Of a stretch of 60,102 bases of DNA, positions 37,835 to 44,582 are shown one piece after another. The position numbers were made by a program, and so were the translations under genes. How positions within the stretch are numbered: the stretch's first letter is position 1; every line of letters starts with the position of its first letter. A model generated the notes under the pieces. It was not told where the DNA came from. It saw only the letters and a program-made list of their open reading frames with translations, and ran no database searches. The DNA comes from an uncultured Myxococcales bacterium. GTDB lineage: Bacteria; Myxococcota_A; UBA9042. The DNA lies in the NCBI GenBank assembly GCA_903924465.1, contig CAIYBN010000128.1:1-60102 (forward strand), given 5' to 3'.

Positions 37835-38446
37835 CTACGCCGCCGCCGCGGACAACGACTTTATGAACGCACTCGCCTCGGCCACAGTGAGGAACGCATG
37901 CGACTTGCCGAACTGGAGCTTGGACTGCTCATCCAGCTCGTGCTTGCCCATGCCTGCTGTCCGTGCCAGTTTGCCGATGAATTCAGCTTGCTTGCGCGTC
38001 AACCTGTTGGTGGCCGGCACATCCGGCTCATCGTGTGCTTCCACCAGCTTGGGTCCCGTACGCACCTGCGCCGGCGGTTCTTCAGCCGCGTAGACGTGCA
38101 AGCCCACGCCCAGCAGCGTTGCGGCCTTCTTCAGCGCGTCCGTCGATGCCGCCTTCAGGTCATCGGCCACGCTCACCACCTTGCCTTCCCGCGTACGCGT
38201 CACCTCCGAGCCGCCAAACGCCTGCTTGACCATGTCGCCAGCGCGTAGCTCGCCCAGCACGATGACCTCGCCTTCCCGGACGTCGTGTTGGACGACCCGG
38301 AAGCTCCAGTCGCCGCAGAATGCTTCATTTAGCCGTGCGACGACCGCGTGGCCCTCGATGTACTGGATGCTCTGGCCGTTGCGCCCGGGGCGCGACTTGA
38401 TGTCCGCAAACGGCCGCGTCAGCAGCCGCAATTTCTCCTGGTCCAT
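37835..38446 (-). CDS. Rad52-family single-strand annealing protein
   Basis: A 203-residue protein. Residues 14-125 match the Rad52/Rad22 core: IKSRPGRNGQSIQYIEGH, VARLNEAFCGDWSF, then KAASTDALKKAATLLGVGLHVY. Such proteins anneal complementary single strands in phage and plasmid recombination. The C-terminal 60 residues are helical (LTRKQAEFIGKLARTAGM), perhaps for SSB or partner contact. GGAGAGGTG precedes the start. It is paired with the downstream Cas4-like nuclease and lies downstream of the ubiquitin-like cassette. Confidence 0.82.
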   Translation of the reverse strand: MDQEKLRLLTRPFADIKSRPGRNGQSIQYIEGHAVVARLNEAFCGDWSFRVVQHDVREGEVIVLGELRAGDMVKQAFGGSEVTRTREGKVVSVADDLKAASTDALKKAATLLGVGLHVYAAEEPPAQVRTGPKLVEAHDEPDVPATNRLTRKQAEFIGKLARTAGMGKHELDEQSKLQFGKSHAFLTVAEASAFIKSLSAAAA

Positions 38447-38461
38447 GTGTCACCTCTCCAA

Positions 38462-38499
38462 AAAGGCAAAAGCCAGCGCTGGAACCTCCAACGCCAGCC
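38462..38499 (-). terminator. Hairpin and T-tract just upstream of the Rad52-family gene
   Basis: On the minus strand an 11-bp stem with three G-T pairs (GCTGGCGTTGG/CCAGCGCTGGC) and a five-base loop is followed by TTTTGCCTTTTT, then the ribosome site of the Rad52-family gene. It could end the upstream transcript or act as an attenuator. Confidence 0.55.
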
Positions 38500-38511
38500 C
38501 CAGCCGGTTGC

Positions 38512-38922
38512 TCACTTGTTGTCGCGAATCTTGGCCAAACCGCCTTGCTGGTCCCGGATGTTGCGCAGCCACATGGCGGCAAACGACGTCAATTCCTTGT
38601 ACTGCCGCGGACGCCAGCCGGTGGGTTTGTCGCTGCCGTCCAGTTCCACTGCGACCGTGTAATGGCCCGTGGCGAGCTGCAACGACACCGGTAGCCACGC
38701 GTGACCCGCGCCGTCCTGGATACGCAAGAAAACGCCATCCGGGTCGCAGACCGAATCGCCGTTCTGCCGAAAGTAGTGCGCCACGCTGTAGGTCCGCTCA
38801 CTCAGCCGGTCGACGTGCACGGCCATGTAGCTGCCGTTGTCGACCTTGCGGGCGTCGCCAATCTCCAGTCCAGCGGTCAGTGCGTCGAGCACGTCGCCGC
38901 TCGTCTTTGCCAATGGCTTCAT
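38512..38922 (-). CDS. DUF6908-like hypothetical protein
   Basis: A 136-residue protein starting at the ATG at 38920-38922. It is strand-rich, with GDVLDALTAGLEIGDARKVDNG, LSERTYSVAHYFRQNGD and a central DPDGVFLRI segment, resembling plasmid- and island-borne DUF6908 proteins. No catalytic motif is visible. It sits between the ubiquitin-like cassette and the Rad52/nuclease pair, each boundary marked by a hairpin, so it may be separately controlled. The family call is from memory of the pattern and is tentative. Confidence 0.55.
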   Translation of the reverse strand: MKPLAKTSGDVLDALTAGLEIGDARKVDNGSYMAVHVDRLSERTYSVAHYFRQNGDSVCDPDGVFLRIQDGAGHAWLPVSLQLATGHYTVAVELDGSDKPTGWRPRQYKELTSFAAMWLRNIRDQQGGLAKIRDNK

Positions 38923-38937
38923 TTGATTTCTCCACGC

Positions 38938-38976
38938 AAAAAGCCCGGAACGGCCAACTTGACCGTCCCGGACTTT
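38938..38976 (-). terminator. Strong hairpin terminator after the ubiquitin-like cassette
   Basis: On the minus strand a 14-bp stem with a few G-T pairs (38961-38974 with 38942-38955) and a five-base loop is followed by a run of Ts. It lies 12 bases after the 34-residue ORF and about 16 bases before the DUF6908-like start, so it either ends the conjugation operon or attenuates read-through into the recombination genes. Confidence 0.7.
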
Positions 38977-38987
38977 CCGCTTTTTGC

Positions 38988-39092
38988 TTACGCCACCAAC
39001 GTGCCGCCGCTCGCAGACAGGTGCGCCATCAAGGCGAGACACGCGTCCACGAATTGCAGCAGCAGGAAGAAGGCTGTGCTGTACCAGCTCAT
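38988..39092 (-). CDS. Small 34-residue hydrophobic protein
   Basis: ATG at 39090-39092, preceded by GGAGGG six to ten bases upstream; TAA at 38988-38990. The product is 34 residues, mostly hydrophobic (SWYSTAFFLLLQFVDACLAL), and could be a small membrane peptide. It begins 12 bases after the E1-like gene and ends just before a strong terminator, so it is the last gene of the ubiquitin-like operon. The good ribosome site is the main evidence. Confidence 0.5.
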   Translation of the reverse strand: MSWYSTAFFLLLQFVDACLALMAHLSASGGTLVA

Positions 39093-39104
39093 GGAGCCCT
39101 CCGG

Positions 39105-39728
39105 TTAGATGATGATTCCGTTGCGAAAATCGACGGTCATCTCTTCCCGGGTGGGCCTGTCGCTGGCGTAGTTCGCCACCTGTGCGGCGATGAAGGCGGC
39201 CAATCCTGACGCGCAGTACATAGTGGCGCGCGCCGTGCAGGGCGCACGGTAGGCTTCGCTGCTGGGGTGCAAGGTTTCCTCGTACCAGGAGCCAAAGCTG
39301 CCAACACACAGCACTTTTCCCACCTCCGCCCCCATCCGGCCGTCCACGAACAGAGCCGGTCGTGGGTGAAGCTGCCTCCAGAGCTGGATTCTCACGTCCA
39401 TGCTGTCCACGGCGCAGATGGTCACCTCGGTGGCACCGTCGCCCTGAAAGCGTTCCTGCACCACCTTGATGTCGACGCCGGTCATGTCGTGCACCAGCTC
39501 CTTGAGCGCCTGCACCTTTGGCCGACCCAGGTCCGTCAGGCGGTACCACTGGTTGGGCAGGTTGTGACTCTCGATGGAGTCGTCATCCCACACCGTGATG
39601 TTCTCCGCGCCGCTCTTCGCCAACGCCAACACCGTGAAACTGCCCACCGCGCCGGCACCAATGACCGTGATGGGCGTCCGCGCCAGCCGCGGAACATCCA
39701 GCACATCCAGTTGTCTGTGAAAGTTCAT
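39105..39728 (-). CDS. ThiF/MoeB-like E1 enzyme of ubiquitin-like cassette
   Basis: A 207-residue adenylating enzyme: the nucleotide motif GAGAVG (24-29), acidic D48-D50 with the following ESHNLPNQ, K71, and the late acidic D108. The candidate catalytic Cys is C164 in APCT, the position used by E1 enzymes to form a thioester with the ubiquitin-like tail. The paired CxxC zinc site of MoeB/ThiF is missing, and there is no ubiquitin-fold extension. The ATG at 39726-39728 has GGAGG inside the end of the JAMM gene, two bases apart. It should activate the cassette's own ubiquitin-like protein. Confidence 0.87.
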   Translation of the reverse strand: MNFHRQLDVLDVPRLARTPITVIGAGAVGSFTVLALAKSGAENITVWDDDSIESHNLPNQWYRLTDLGRPKVQALKELVHDMTGVDIKVVQERFQGDGATEVTICAVDSMDVRIQLWRQLHPRPALFVDGRMGAEVGKVLCVGSFGSWYEETLHPSSEAYRAPCTARATMYCASGLAAFIAAQVANYASDRPTREEMTVDFRNGIII

Positions 39729-39730
39729 CG

Positions 39731-40342
39731 CTACCTCCAATCGGCCAAATCGTCATCGAAATCAGGCCAGCCACCACGGTACGCTTGACCATGCTGCGGC
39801 TGTCCTTGCTGTTGCGGGTGCCGACCACCGCGCCAATCCGGCATCAGCACCGGTTGCATTTCCACCACGTGCGCGTTGAACAACCGTTCGCATTCCCCGC
39901 GCAGGTTCTGGTCGGGCAGGCGGATTTCCAGCGGCAGGTCGTCAAAGGTCAGCCGGAAGGGCTGCCAGACGTCGATGCGCGCTTTGAACTCTCGCTTCTT
40001 GTTGACCACGATGGACACGAGGCACTGGTCGTTGGCCAGGCCTTCAATGCACGCCTCATCCTGCTGCGACCAGAAGACGCCCAGACGCCCGTGGCTGTGA
40101 ATCCATGCGCGCACGTGCTCGGGTTGCGCATGCGTCACCAGGAACTTGGCCAGCGCGTCCTGGTCCAGCTCGGTGCTCGCGGCCGTGCAAATCTGGTCAA
40201 AGAGCTGCACGTTGCTGACCGTGATGTCGTCCGTCACGGTACCCAGGCAAGAGAACTCACCTGCTGCGAGGTCGGTCCAGTGCCAGATGCGTTCCATGGC
40301 ATCCGCGTCGATGCGGACACGCAGGTTCTGTTTCACTTTCAT
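39731..40342 (-). CDS. JAMM/MPN+ metallopeptidase of ubiquitin-like cassette
   Basis: A 203-residue protein with a complete JAMM zinc site: E29 in GEFSCLG, then H82, H84, S92 and D95 in HSHGRLGVFWSQQD. JAMM enzymes release ubiquitin-like proteins from targets or trim their precursors. The C-terminal 50 residues are Gln/Gly/Pro-rich and probably flexible. GGAG precedes the ATG at 40340-40342; the longer frame to 40462 lacks support. It lies between the E2-like and E1-like genes and likely cleaves after the Gly-Gly of the 69-residue protein. Confidence 0.87.
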   Translation of the reverse strand: MKVKQNLRVRIDADAMERIWHWTDLAAGEFSCLGTVTDDITVSNVQLFDQICTAASTELDQDALAKFLVTHAQPEHVRAWIHSHGRLGVFWSQQDEACIEGLANDQCLVSIVVNKKREFKARIDVWQPFRLTFDDLPLEIRLPDQNLRGECERLFNAHVVEMQPVLMPDWRGGRHPQQQGQPQHGQAYRGGWPDFDDDLADWR

Positions 40343-40371
40343 GTACGTCTCCAAAAGCGACACGACCCCGT

Positions 40372-40393
40372 GCACCTTCCACGTGGAAAGTGC
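40372..40393 (-). promoter_or_regulatory. Inverted repeat in the E2-JAMM intercistronic gap
   Basis: An uninterrupted 22-bp palindrome, GCACCTTCCAC followed by GTGGAAAGTGC (one mismatch or wobble), about 30 bases before the JAMM start. It could form a hairpin in the mRNA or bind a dimeric regulator. Confidence 0.5.
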
Positions 40394-40428
40394 CCGAGGC
40401 CGCCAGTTGTCGTTGTCCAGCGCTGACG

Positions 40429-41445
40429 CTAATCGTCGTCGCTGTTGTAATCCGGGTCCCACGTCTCGATGTGCCGGTAGGCGTCACGCTCGTTGTACGA
40501 GTGCAAGAACTCCAGAATGACGCTGACCAGCGCCGCGTACTGGCCTTCGCCCAGCAGCTTGCCGATGCCCGGGCCGATGGACCCCCAACAGGGAATTCCG
40601 TCACTGCTGACGTGCGGGTGCGGATAGCTGAAGCCGCCGTCAGACCAGATATGGACCTTGTCCGCCGTGATGGTCAGCGTGTACGAGCCCATGTGGTAGT
40701 CCGTGCTGTCGTGCTCCAAGGTGAGCGGCTCCAGCACGATGGACAACTTGCCATAGTCCACTTCCACGCTAACCACTGGCGACGGCATCATTTTCACCAA
40801 CGCCGCGAACTCTTCCTGCGCCTTCAACTCCTGCGCCGGACGGGTCGTGGCTTCAAGCGCGACAATCTGCTCACGCAGCTCGCCGTTCTTGCGCACCAAG
40901 CCGGAAATCTGGCTGGTGATGCGGTTGGCCTCGTACTCATTGTCGCGAATGGCGTTTTTCCAATTTCTCACCATGCCGTCGACCGACGACACCATCCACG
41001 CGGAGAACTCCGACTTCTCGCGCTCCCAGTCGTAGCCTTGGACATACGATGCCGCCAACGGCAGCGCTGCTGTCAGCACCGCGTCCAGGATGAGACCCGG
41101 CTGGATGTCGCCCGGAACCTCGAACAGGCGCTCCAGGTCAAAAGCCAGTCGCACACGTCGGCCTTCAACCGACGCGACCACGAAGGTCTCGCCGTCAACG
41201 GTCACCTCGACGGGCTCGCCTGTGTGCGGCCGTCCGTGCACAACGCAAACAGTCTGCACGCCATCCTTGTACGGCAGCCGGCATTCATCGGCCGTGCCGG
41301 CAATCGGCCCGAGCAGTTCAATCTCGCGGCGAAACGGCGCCGGGTCCGTGTAGCGCGCGCTCCAGCGCTGGTAGCGAATGGTCAGACCGAGCTTCGCCTG
41401 CCAATCCAGCAGGTACGCGGCCATCGTTTGGTCACAGTGATGCAT
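40429..41445 (-). CDS. E2-like conjugating protein with N-terminal extension
   Basis: A 338-residue protein. Residues 1-140 are strand-rich and unassigned; 140-220 form charged helices (likely coiled coil); 222-338 look like an E2/UBC-related domain: YTLTIT and KVHIWSDGGFSYP strands, then HPH (276-278) and the candidate catalytic C286 in DGIPCWG, followed by helices (LVSVILEFLHSYN). E2 enzymes have HPN about ten residues before the active Cys; here Asn is His. It lies directly downstream of the ubiquitin-like gene. The E2 reading is an inference from this motif plus the E1/JAMM/Ubl context. Confidence 0.7.
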   Translation of the reverse strand: MHHCDQTMAAYLLDWQAKLGLTIRYQRWSARYTDPAPFRREIELLGPIAGTADECRLPYKDGVQTVCVVHGRPHTGEPVEVTVDGETFVVASVEGRRVRLAFDLERLFEVPGDIQPGLILDAVLTAALPLAASYVQGYDWEREKSEFSAWMVSSVDGMVRNWKNAIRDNEYEANRITSQISGLVRKNGELREQIVALEATTRPAQELKAQEEFAALVKMMPSPVVSVEVDYGKLSIVLEPLTLEHDSTDYHMGSYTLTITADKVHIWSDGGFSYPHPHVSSDGIPCWGSIGPGIGKLLGEGQYAALVSVILEFLHSYNERDAYRHIETWDPDYNSDDD

Positions 41446-41468
41446 GTTGTTGGCTCCCCGCCAGCCGA

Positions 41469-41495
41469 GCCGCTCCGGGCGCACCGGAAAGCGGC
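41469..41495 (-). promoter_or_regulatory. Hairpin in the Ubl-E2 intercistronic gap
   Basis: Minus-strand GCCGCT-TT-CCGG-loop-CCGG-AGCGGC forms a two-part stem about 24 bases before the E2-like start. It is one of four hairpins placed between genes of this cassette. Confidence 0.4.
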
Positions 41496-41524
41496 CCAGC
41501 GGGCGATGTTGTTGCGGGAATGGA

Positions 41525-41734
41525 CTACTTGTTGCCGCCCTCGACCTTCGGGACGAGCGTGACCACGTCGCCTTCGGACAGGGCGGTGGTGGTGGAAGCG
41601 CCCAGGCCGTTCACCGAGACCGCGTGACCCTGGGCATTGAGGTCGACCGCATCGAGTACCTCCTGGACGGTGGCGCCGGCAACGGCTTCGTGGTGGCGGG
41701 CGGAGTGGCCGAGACGAAGGATGCGAATGTTCAT
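41525..41734 (-). CDS. Ubiquitin-like/MoaD-ThiS beta-grasp protein with GG tail
   Basis: A 69-residue beta-grasp protein: an N-terminal strand (MNIRILRLG), a helix (TVQEVLDAVDL), the strand AVSVNG, and the end ALSEGDVVTLVPKV, then G66-G67 and a two-residue Asn-Lys tail. ThiS, MoaD and ubiquitin end at Gly-Gly; the extra Asn-Lys implies processing, probably by the JAMM peptidase encoded two genes downstream. AGGAG precedes the ATG at 41732-41734. First gene of the cassette, so its promoter lies in 41735-42000. A sulfur-carrier role is possible but less likely with E2-like and JAMM partners. Confidence 0.85.
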   Translation of the reverse strand: MNIRILRLGHSARHHEAVAGATVQEVLDAVDLNAQGHAVSVNGLGASTTTALSEGDVVTLVPKVEGGNK

Positions 41735-41798
41735 GTGAGAAGCTCCTGGAACGAAGAACGGTCGAATGACCTCGCACGGCGAAGTTGCCGCGTGGGGT

Positions 41799-41821
41799 GA
41801 CATGGCTGACCGGGCCATGTC
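41799..41821. promoter_or_regulatory. Inverted repeat upstream of the ubiquitin-like operon
   Basis: GACATGGC-TGACCGG-GCCATGTC, perfect 8-bp half-sites separated by seven bases, 65-87 bases upstream of the ubiquitin-like start and in the gap shared with the divergent lipoprotein gene. The size and position suit an operator. Confidence 0.5.
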
Positions 41822-42003
41822 GTCATTCTTATTCCATGAGAGCATTGCGTTTTTGCGCGAATGGCTGACAAACGAAATCATCTAGCGCGCTCGCTCGTAA
41901 TGCGACATCCGCTGTCGCTTGCAAGTTGGTCCGTCCAGCGCCAGCTTGCGGTTTGATGGGTTCCATCAGAGACTTCCCGGCAACGTGAACCGCCGGGGTG
42001 TCC

Positions 42004-43782
42004 ATGAAGCTCGTTATCCTCCTCGCCACTGTTTCACTCGCCGCCTGTACCACGACCACTGGAGCTGCAAACGTCACGGTTGCCTGCGGGCCGGGGCTCT
42101 TGCTGCAGAACAACATGTGCCAACTCCCCGACGGCGACGCGCACACCGACACCGGCAGTCAGGTGCTCGCTGACACTGTGGGCGACGCGACTTATGATGA
42201 GGTCGACGTCGCTGGCGGCATCGCGGACGCGGCCGACGCCGACGCGAAGGCAAGCGACACGGCGGTCGACCCATCCACGCTGCCACCCGCGGGTTCCATC
42301 CAGTGCGCACCGGACAATTGCCACGCGAAGGTCGCCGGGGCTGCCTGTGCGTGCAGCGGTGGTGGCTGCTATTTCGCGGCAAGTTCGGGTTCGTGCATCT
42401 CCGACGCCGACTGCTGTCCTCGCGTGACGGCGACGTTCACGATGTCCGGCAGCAAGAAAGCACCCCAACCGGCCGCCGCTAACGACGTATGTGTCAGCGG
42501 CAAGTGCGTCCCGCCGGGTACCGAATGCGACAATGACACGCAGTGCTGGGTTATGCCGACCGGACTCATGGCCGCAGGTAGCTGCGTGGGCGGTAGCTGC
42601 GCGTGGCCGACGAAGGGGCTGGGGGAGCCGTGCGACCCGAAGTCGAAGGTGGCTGAGTGCGCGCCGACATTGGCGTGCAACGGCGGCGTCGGGACGACGT
42701 TGAAGCTGCCCTATGCGTGCCGTCCGGCAATCTGCGACGCCGGTACTGACTGCGGGCCGGGAGCGGCGTGTTCCGCGTTGTACAAGACCTGCATCCGGGC
42801 ATCTGGCGAATGTGAACCGTCATACTCGCCGTGTGATGCTGGCAAGACGTGTGCGCTCGCGGCCTGCCACTACGATTCCGTGGCGGGGACCGCAAACGAC
42901 TACGTCTGCGTGGATAGTCCGACCATCCCGGACCAGTACCCCGCGGGCATCGACTGTGTCGCGAGCGTATTCTGCCCCATCGGGGCCTACTGCGGTAACG
43001 ACAAGAAGTGTCGGCAACCGCCTGACAAGGAAGGATTTGCTTGCGTGTACGACGCTGCCTCCTACCAGTCGCTATGTGCGAATGGGTTGGCCTGCGTAGG
43101 CGGAATCTGCGGGGGGACTGCACCGGTGCTCAAGATAGGCGACGCGTGTTCGACGAACGCTTATTGCTCAACCGGGATTTGTGCGCTGTGCCAGTGCGCG
43201 AGCGGCAAGATTGCCAACGGTGGAGAATGTGTCACCGACGAAAGCTGTGCGAGTGGCGACTGTGTTGCTGGCGTGTGCGTGGTGTTCACTCCTCCTGTCA
43301 CTACCGCGTGCAGCAAGAACATTGCGTGTCCGAGTGGGCAAGCGTGCCTTCCGGTATCGTGCAAGTATGACCCCAGCGTGCCATACACCGCCATCGCCAC
43401 CGTCCAAACGTGTGTCACCTTGCCCAAGCCGACCGGTGCCTCCCCTGTCCCGGGCATCGCGTGCGTGACGTCAGAGTTCTGCGCCAAGGGTGACACCTGC
43501 GCGCCTGACAGCAAGTGCTACTCGCCGACCAAGACTGCGGGCGCAGCGTGCGCGCCTGGTGCAGGTTGCGCTTCGCCGCTGAGCTGCATGAACGGTGTCT
43601 GCATAGCCAGTTCAGGTTCTTCAGGTCTGCCGGTCGGTGCCTACTGTACGTCGAACTACCAGTGCGCCGCTTCAGCTTGCGTGAACTGCCAGTGTGCCGC
43701 GAACAAGGCAGCGTCGGGCAAAAGCTGCGCGGACGACGATAGCTGTCTCTCCGGTGACTGCATCGCGGGCCTCTGCAAGTAG
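42004..43782 (+). CDS. Large Cys-rich secreted lipoprotein
   Basis: A 592-residue lipoprotein with a clear lipobox (LAACT, Cys15 or so), a short Asp/Ala-rich linker and about 500 residues of Cys-dense modules. Two kinds of module recur: one with ICALCQCASGKIANGGECV (near 380) and its partner ACVNCQCAANKAASGKSC (near 560), and a longer unit containing ACHYDSV.../SCKYDPSV.... This implies internal duplication. The ATG at 42004 is preferred over GTG 41998. Likely an exported, disulfide-bonded surface protein; it is divergent from the ubiquitin-like operon. Confidence 0.72.
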   Translation: MKLVILLATVSLAACTTTTGAANVTVACGPGLLLQNNMCQLPDGDAHTDTGSQVLADTVGDATYDEVDVAGGIADAADADAKASDTAVDPSTLPPAGSIQCAPDNCHAKVAGAACACSGGGCYFAASSGSCISDADCCPRVTATFTMSGSKKAPQPAAANDVCVSGKCVPPGTECDNDTQCWVMPTGLMAAGSCVGGSCAWPTKGLGEPCDPKSKVAECAPTLACNGGVGTTLKLPYACRPAICDAGTDCGPGAACSALYKTCIRASGECEPSYSPCDAGKTCALAACHYDSVAGTANDYVCVDSPTIPDQYPAGIDCVASVFCPIGAYCGNDKKCRQPPDKEGFACVYDAASYQSLCANGLACVGGICGGTAPVLKIGDACSTNAYCSTGICALCQCASGKIANGGECVTDESCASGDCVAGVCVVFTPPVTTACSKNIACPSGQACLPVSCKYDPSVPYTAIATVQTCVTLPKPTGASPVPGIACVTSEFCAKGDTCAPDSKCYSPTKTAGAACAPGAGCASPLSCMNGVCIASSGSSGLPVGAYCTSNYQCAASACVNCQCAANKAASGKSCADDDSCLSGDCIAGLCK

Positions 43783-43908
43783 TTGGAATTGGGAGCAGGA
43801 ACGCCATCATCAGCTGCCCAGCCTCAAAAGTGCCACATCGCCGGGCCACAGCGGCCCAAGCGACGGGAGAAACACGACGGCGATGCGCATAGGAAGAGGG
43901 AGCAGAGC

Positions 43909-44295
43909 GTGAGCGACGAATCATTTCCAGAGTCTGGCGGCGGCGAAAAGAGCGAAGCACAGTTGGAGCGCGAGCGGAGTGAGCGTATGGCGGCGCTTCA
44001 TCGTCTCAAGGTGCCTGACGCCGTGATGAACAGGACCGCGCTGCTCACGCGAATGCAGCATCGCATTGCCTTTGAGCGACGGGCCGGCCCCGTCTTGGGC
44101 ATCGGTGTCGGCATCCTGGTCTTGATTAGTACTGGGGTTTCCCATGGATTTTCGGTCTTTGCGTTTGCGTACGCGGGTCTGACAGGCTGGGCGGTCAACT
44201 ACGGCATCAGCGCCCACGCTGACCAGGTCGAGTGGCAAATTCACCTGCTGGAGCAAACGACGCCGCAAGCAGCAGTGGCGGCAAAAACGGCGTGA
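43909..44295 (+). CDS. Small two-helix membrane protein
   Basis: A 128-residue protein with a charged, helical N-terminus (SEAQLERERSERMAALHRLK) and two membrane spans separated by a tight turn (GPVLGIGVGILVLISTGV and FSVFAFAYAGLTGWAV). A GTG at 43909 with a purine-rich GAGGGAG upstream is chosen; the frame is open to 43783. No family recognised. Confidence 0.5.
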   Translation: MSDESFPESGGGEKSEAQLERERSERMAALHRLKVPDAVMNRTALLTRMQHRIAFERRAGPVLGIGVGILVLISTGVSHGFSVFAFAYAGLTGWAVNYGISAHADQVEWQIHLLEQTTPQAAVAAKTA

Positions 44296-44372
44296 CCCGC
44301 GGTGCGATGTCTTCCCGCGCGACGCTGTACTGGTCCGCGTCCGGCAGGACGCGTGGCATTGGTCCGCGCTTG

Positions 44373-44582
44373 CTAGTTCACGCCGAAGAACCAGACTTTT
44401 GCGGGAAACTGCAGGTGCGCAACGTACCAACCGAGCAGCGCGGCAGCGACCGTGACAGCCGTGCCAATCATTCCGGAATGTGAGCGTTGAGGCTGTGCTG
44501 GCGCTTTCGCGTCCAGCTTGACGTTGTCCCCATGCACGTTCATCTGCTCTATCTTACTGTTTTCGATGTTGAACTTGGTCAC
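44373..44582 (-). CDS. Small membrane protein coupled to AbiTii gene
   Basis: A 69-residue protein: a soluble N-terminus (FNIENSKIEQMNVHGDNVKL, strand-like, recalling the repeats seen in proteins partnered with pore-formers) and one membrane helix (IGTAVTVAAALLGWYVAHL). Its ATG overlaps the TGA of the AbiTii gene (ATGA), so the two are translated together. It may be the membrane effector or inhibitor of the AbiTii protein. Confidence 0.6.
   Translation of the reverse strand: MTKFNIENSKIEQMNVHGDNVKLDAKAPAQPQRSHSGMIGTAVTVAAALLGWYVAHLQFPAKVWFFGVN

Noticed and set aside
39105..39728. Reading the Ubl and ThiF genes as a thiamine or molybdopterin sulfur-carrier pathway
   Set aside because: No other thi or moa genes are present, the E1 lacks the CxxC zinc site, the Ubl has a two-residue tail, and JAMM and E2-like genes lie between the two.
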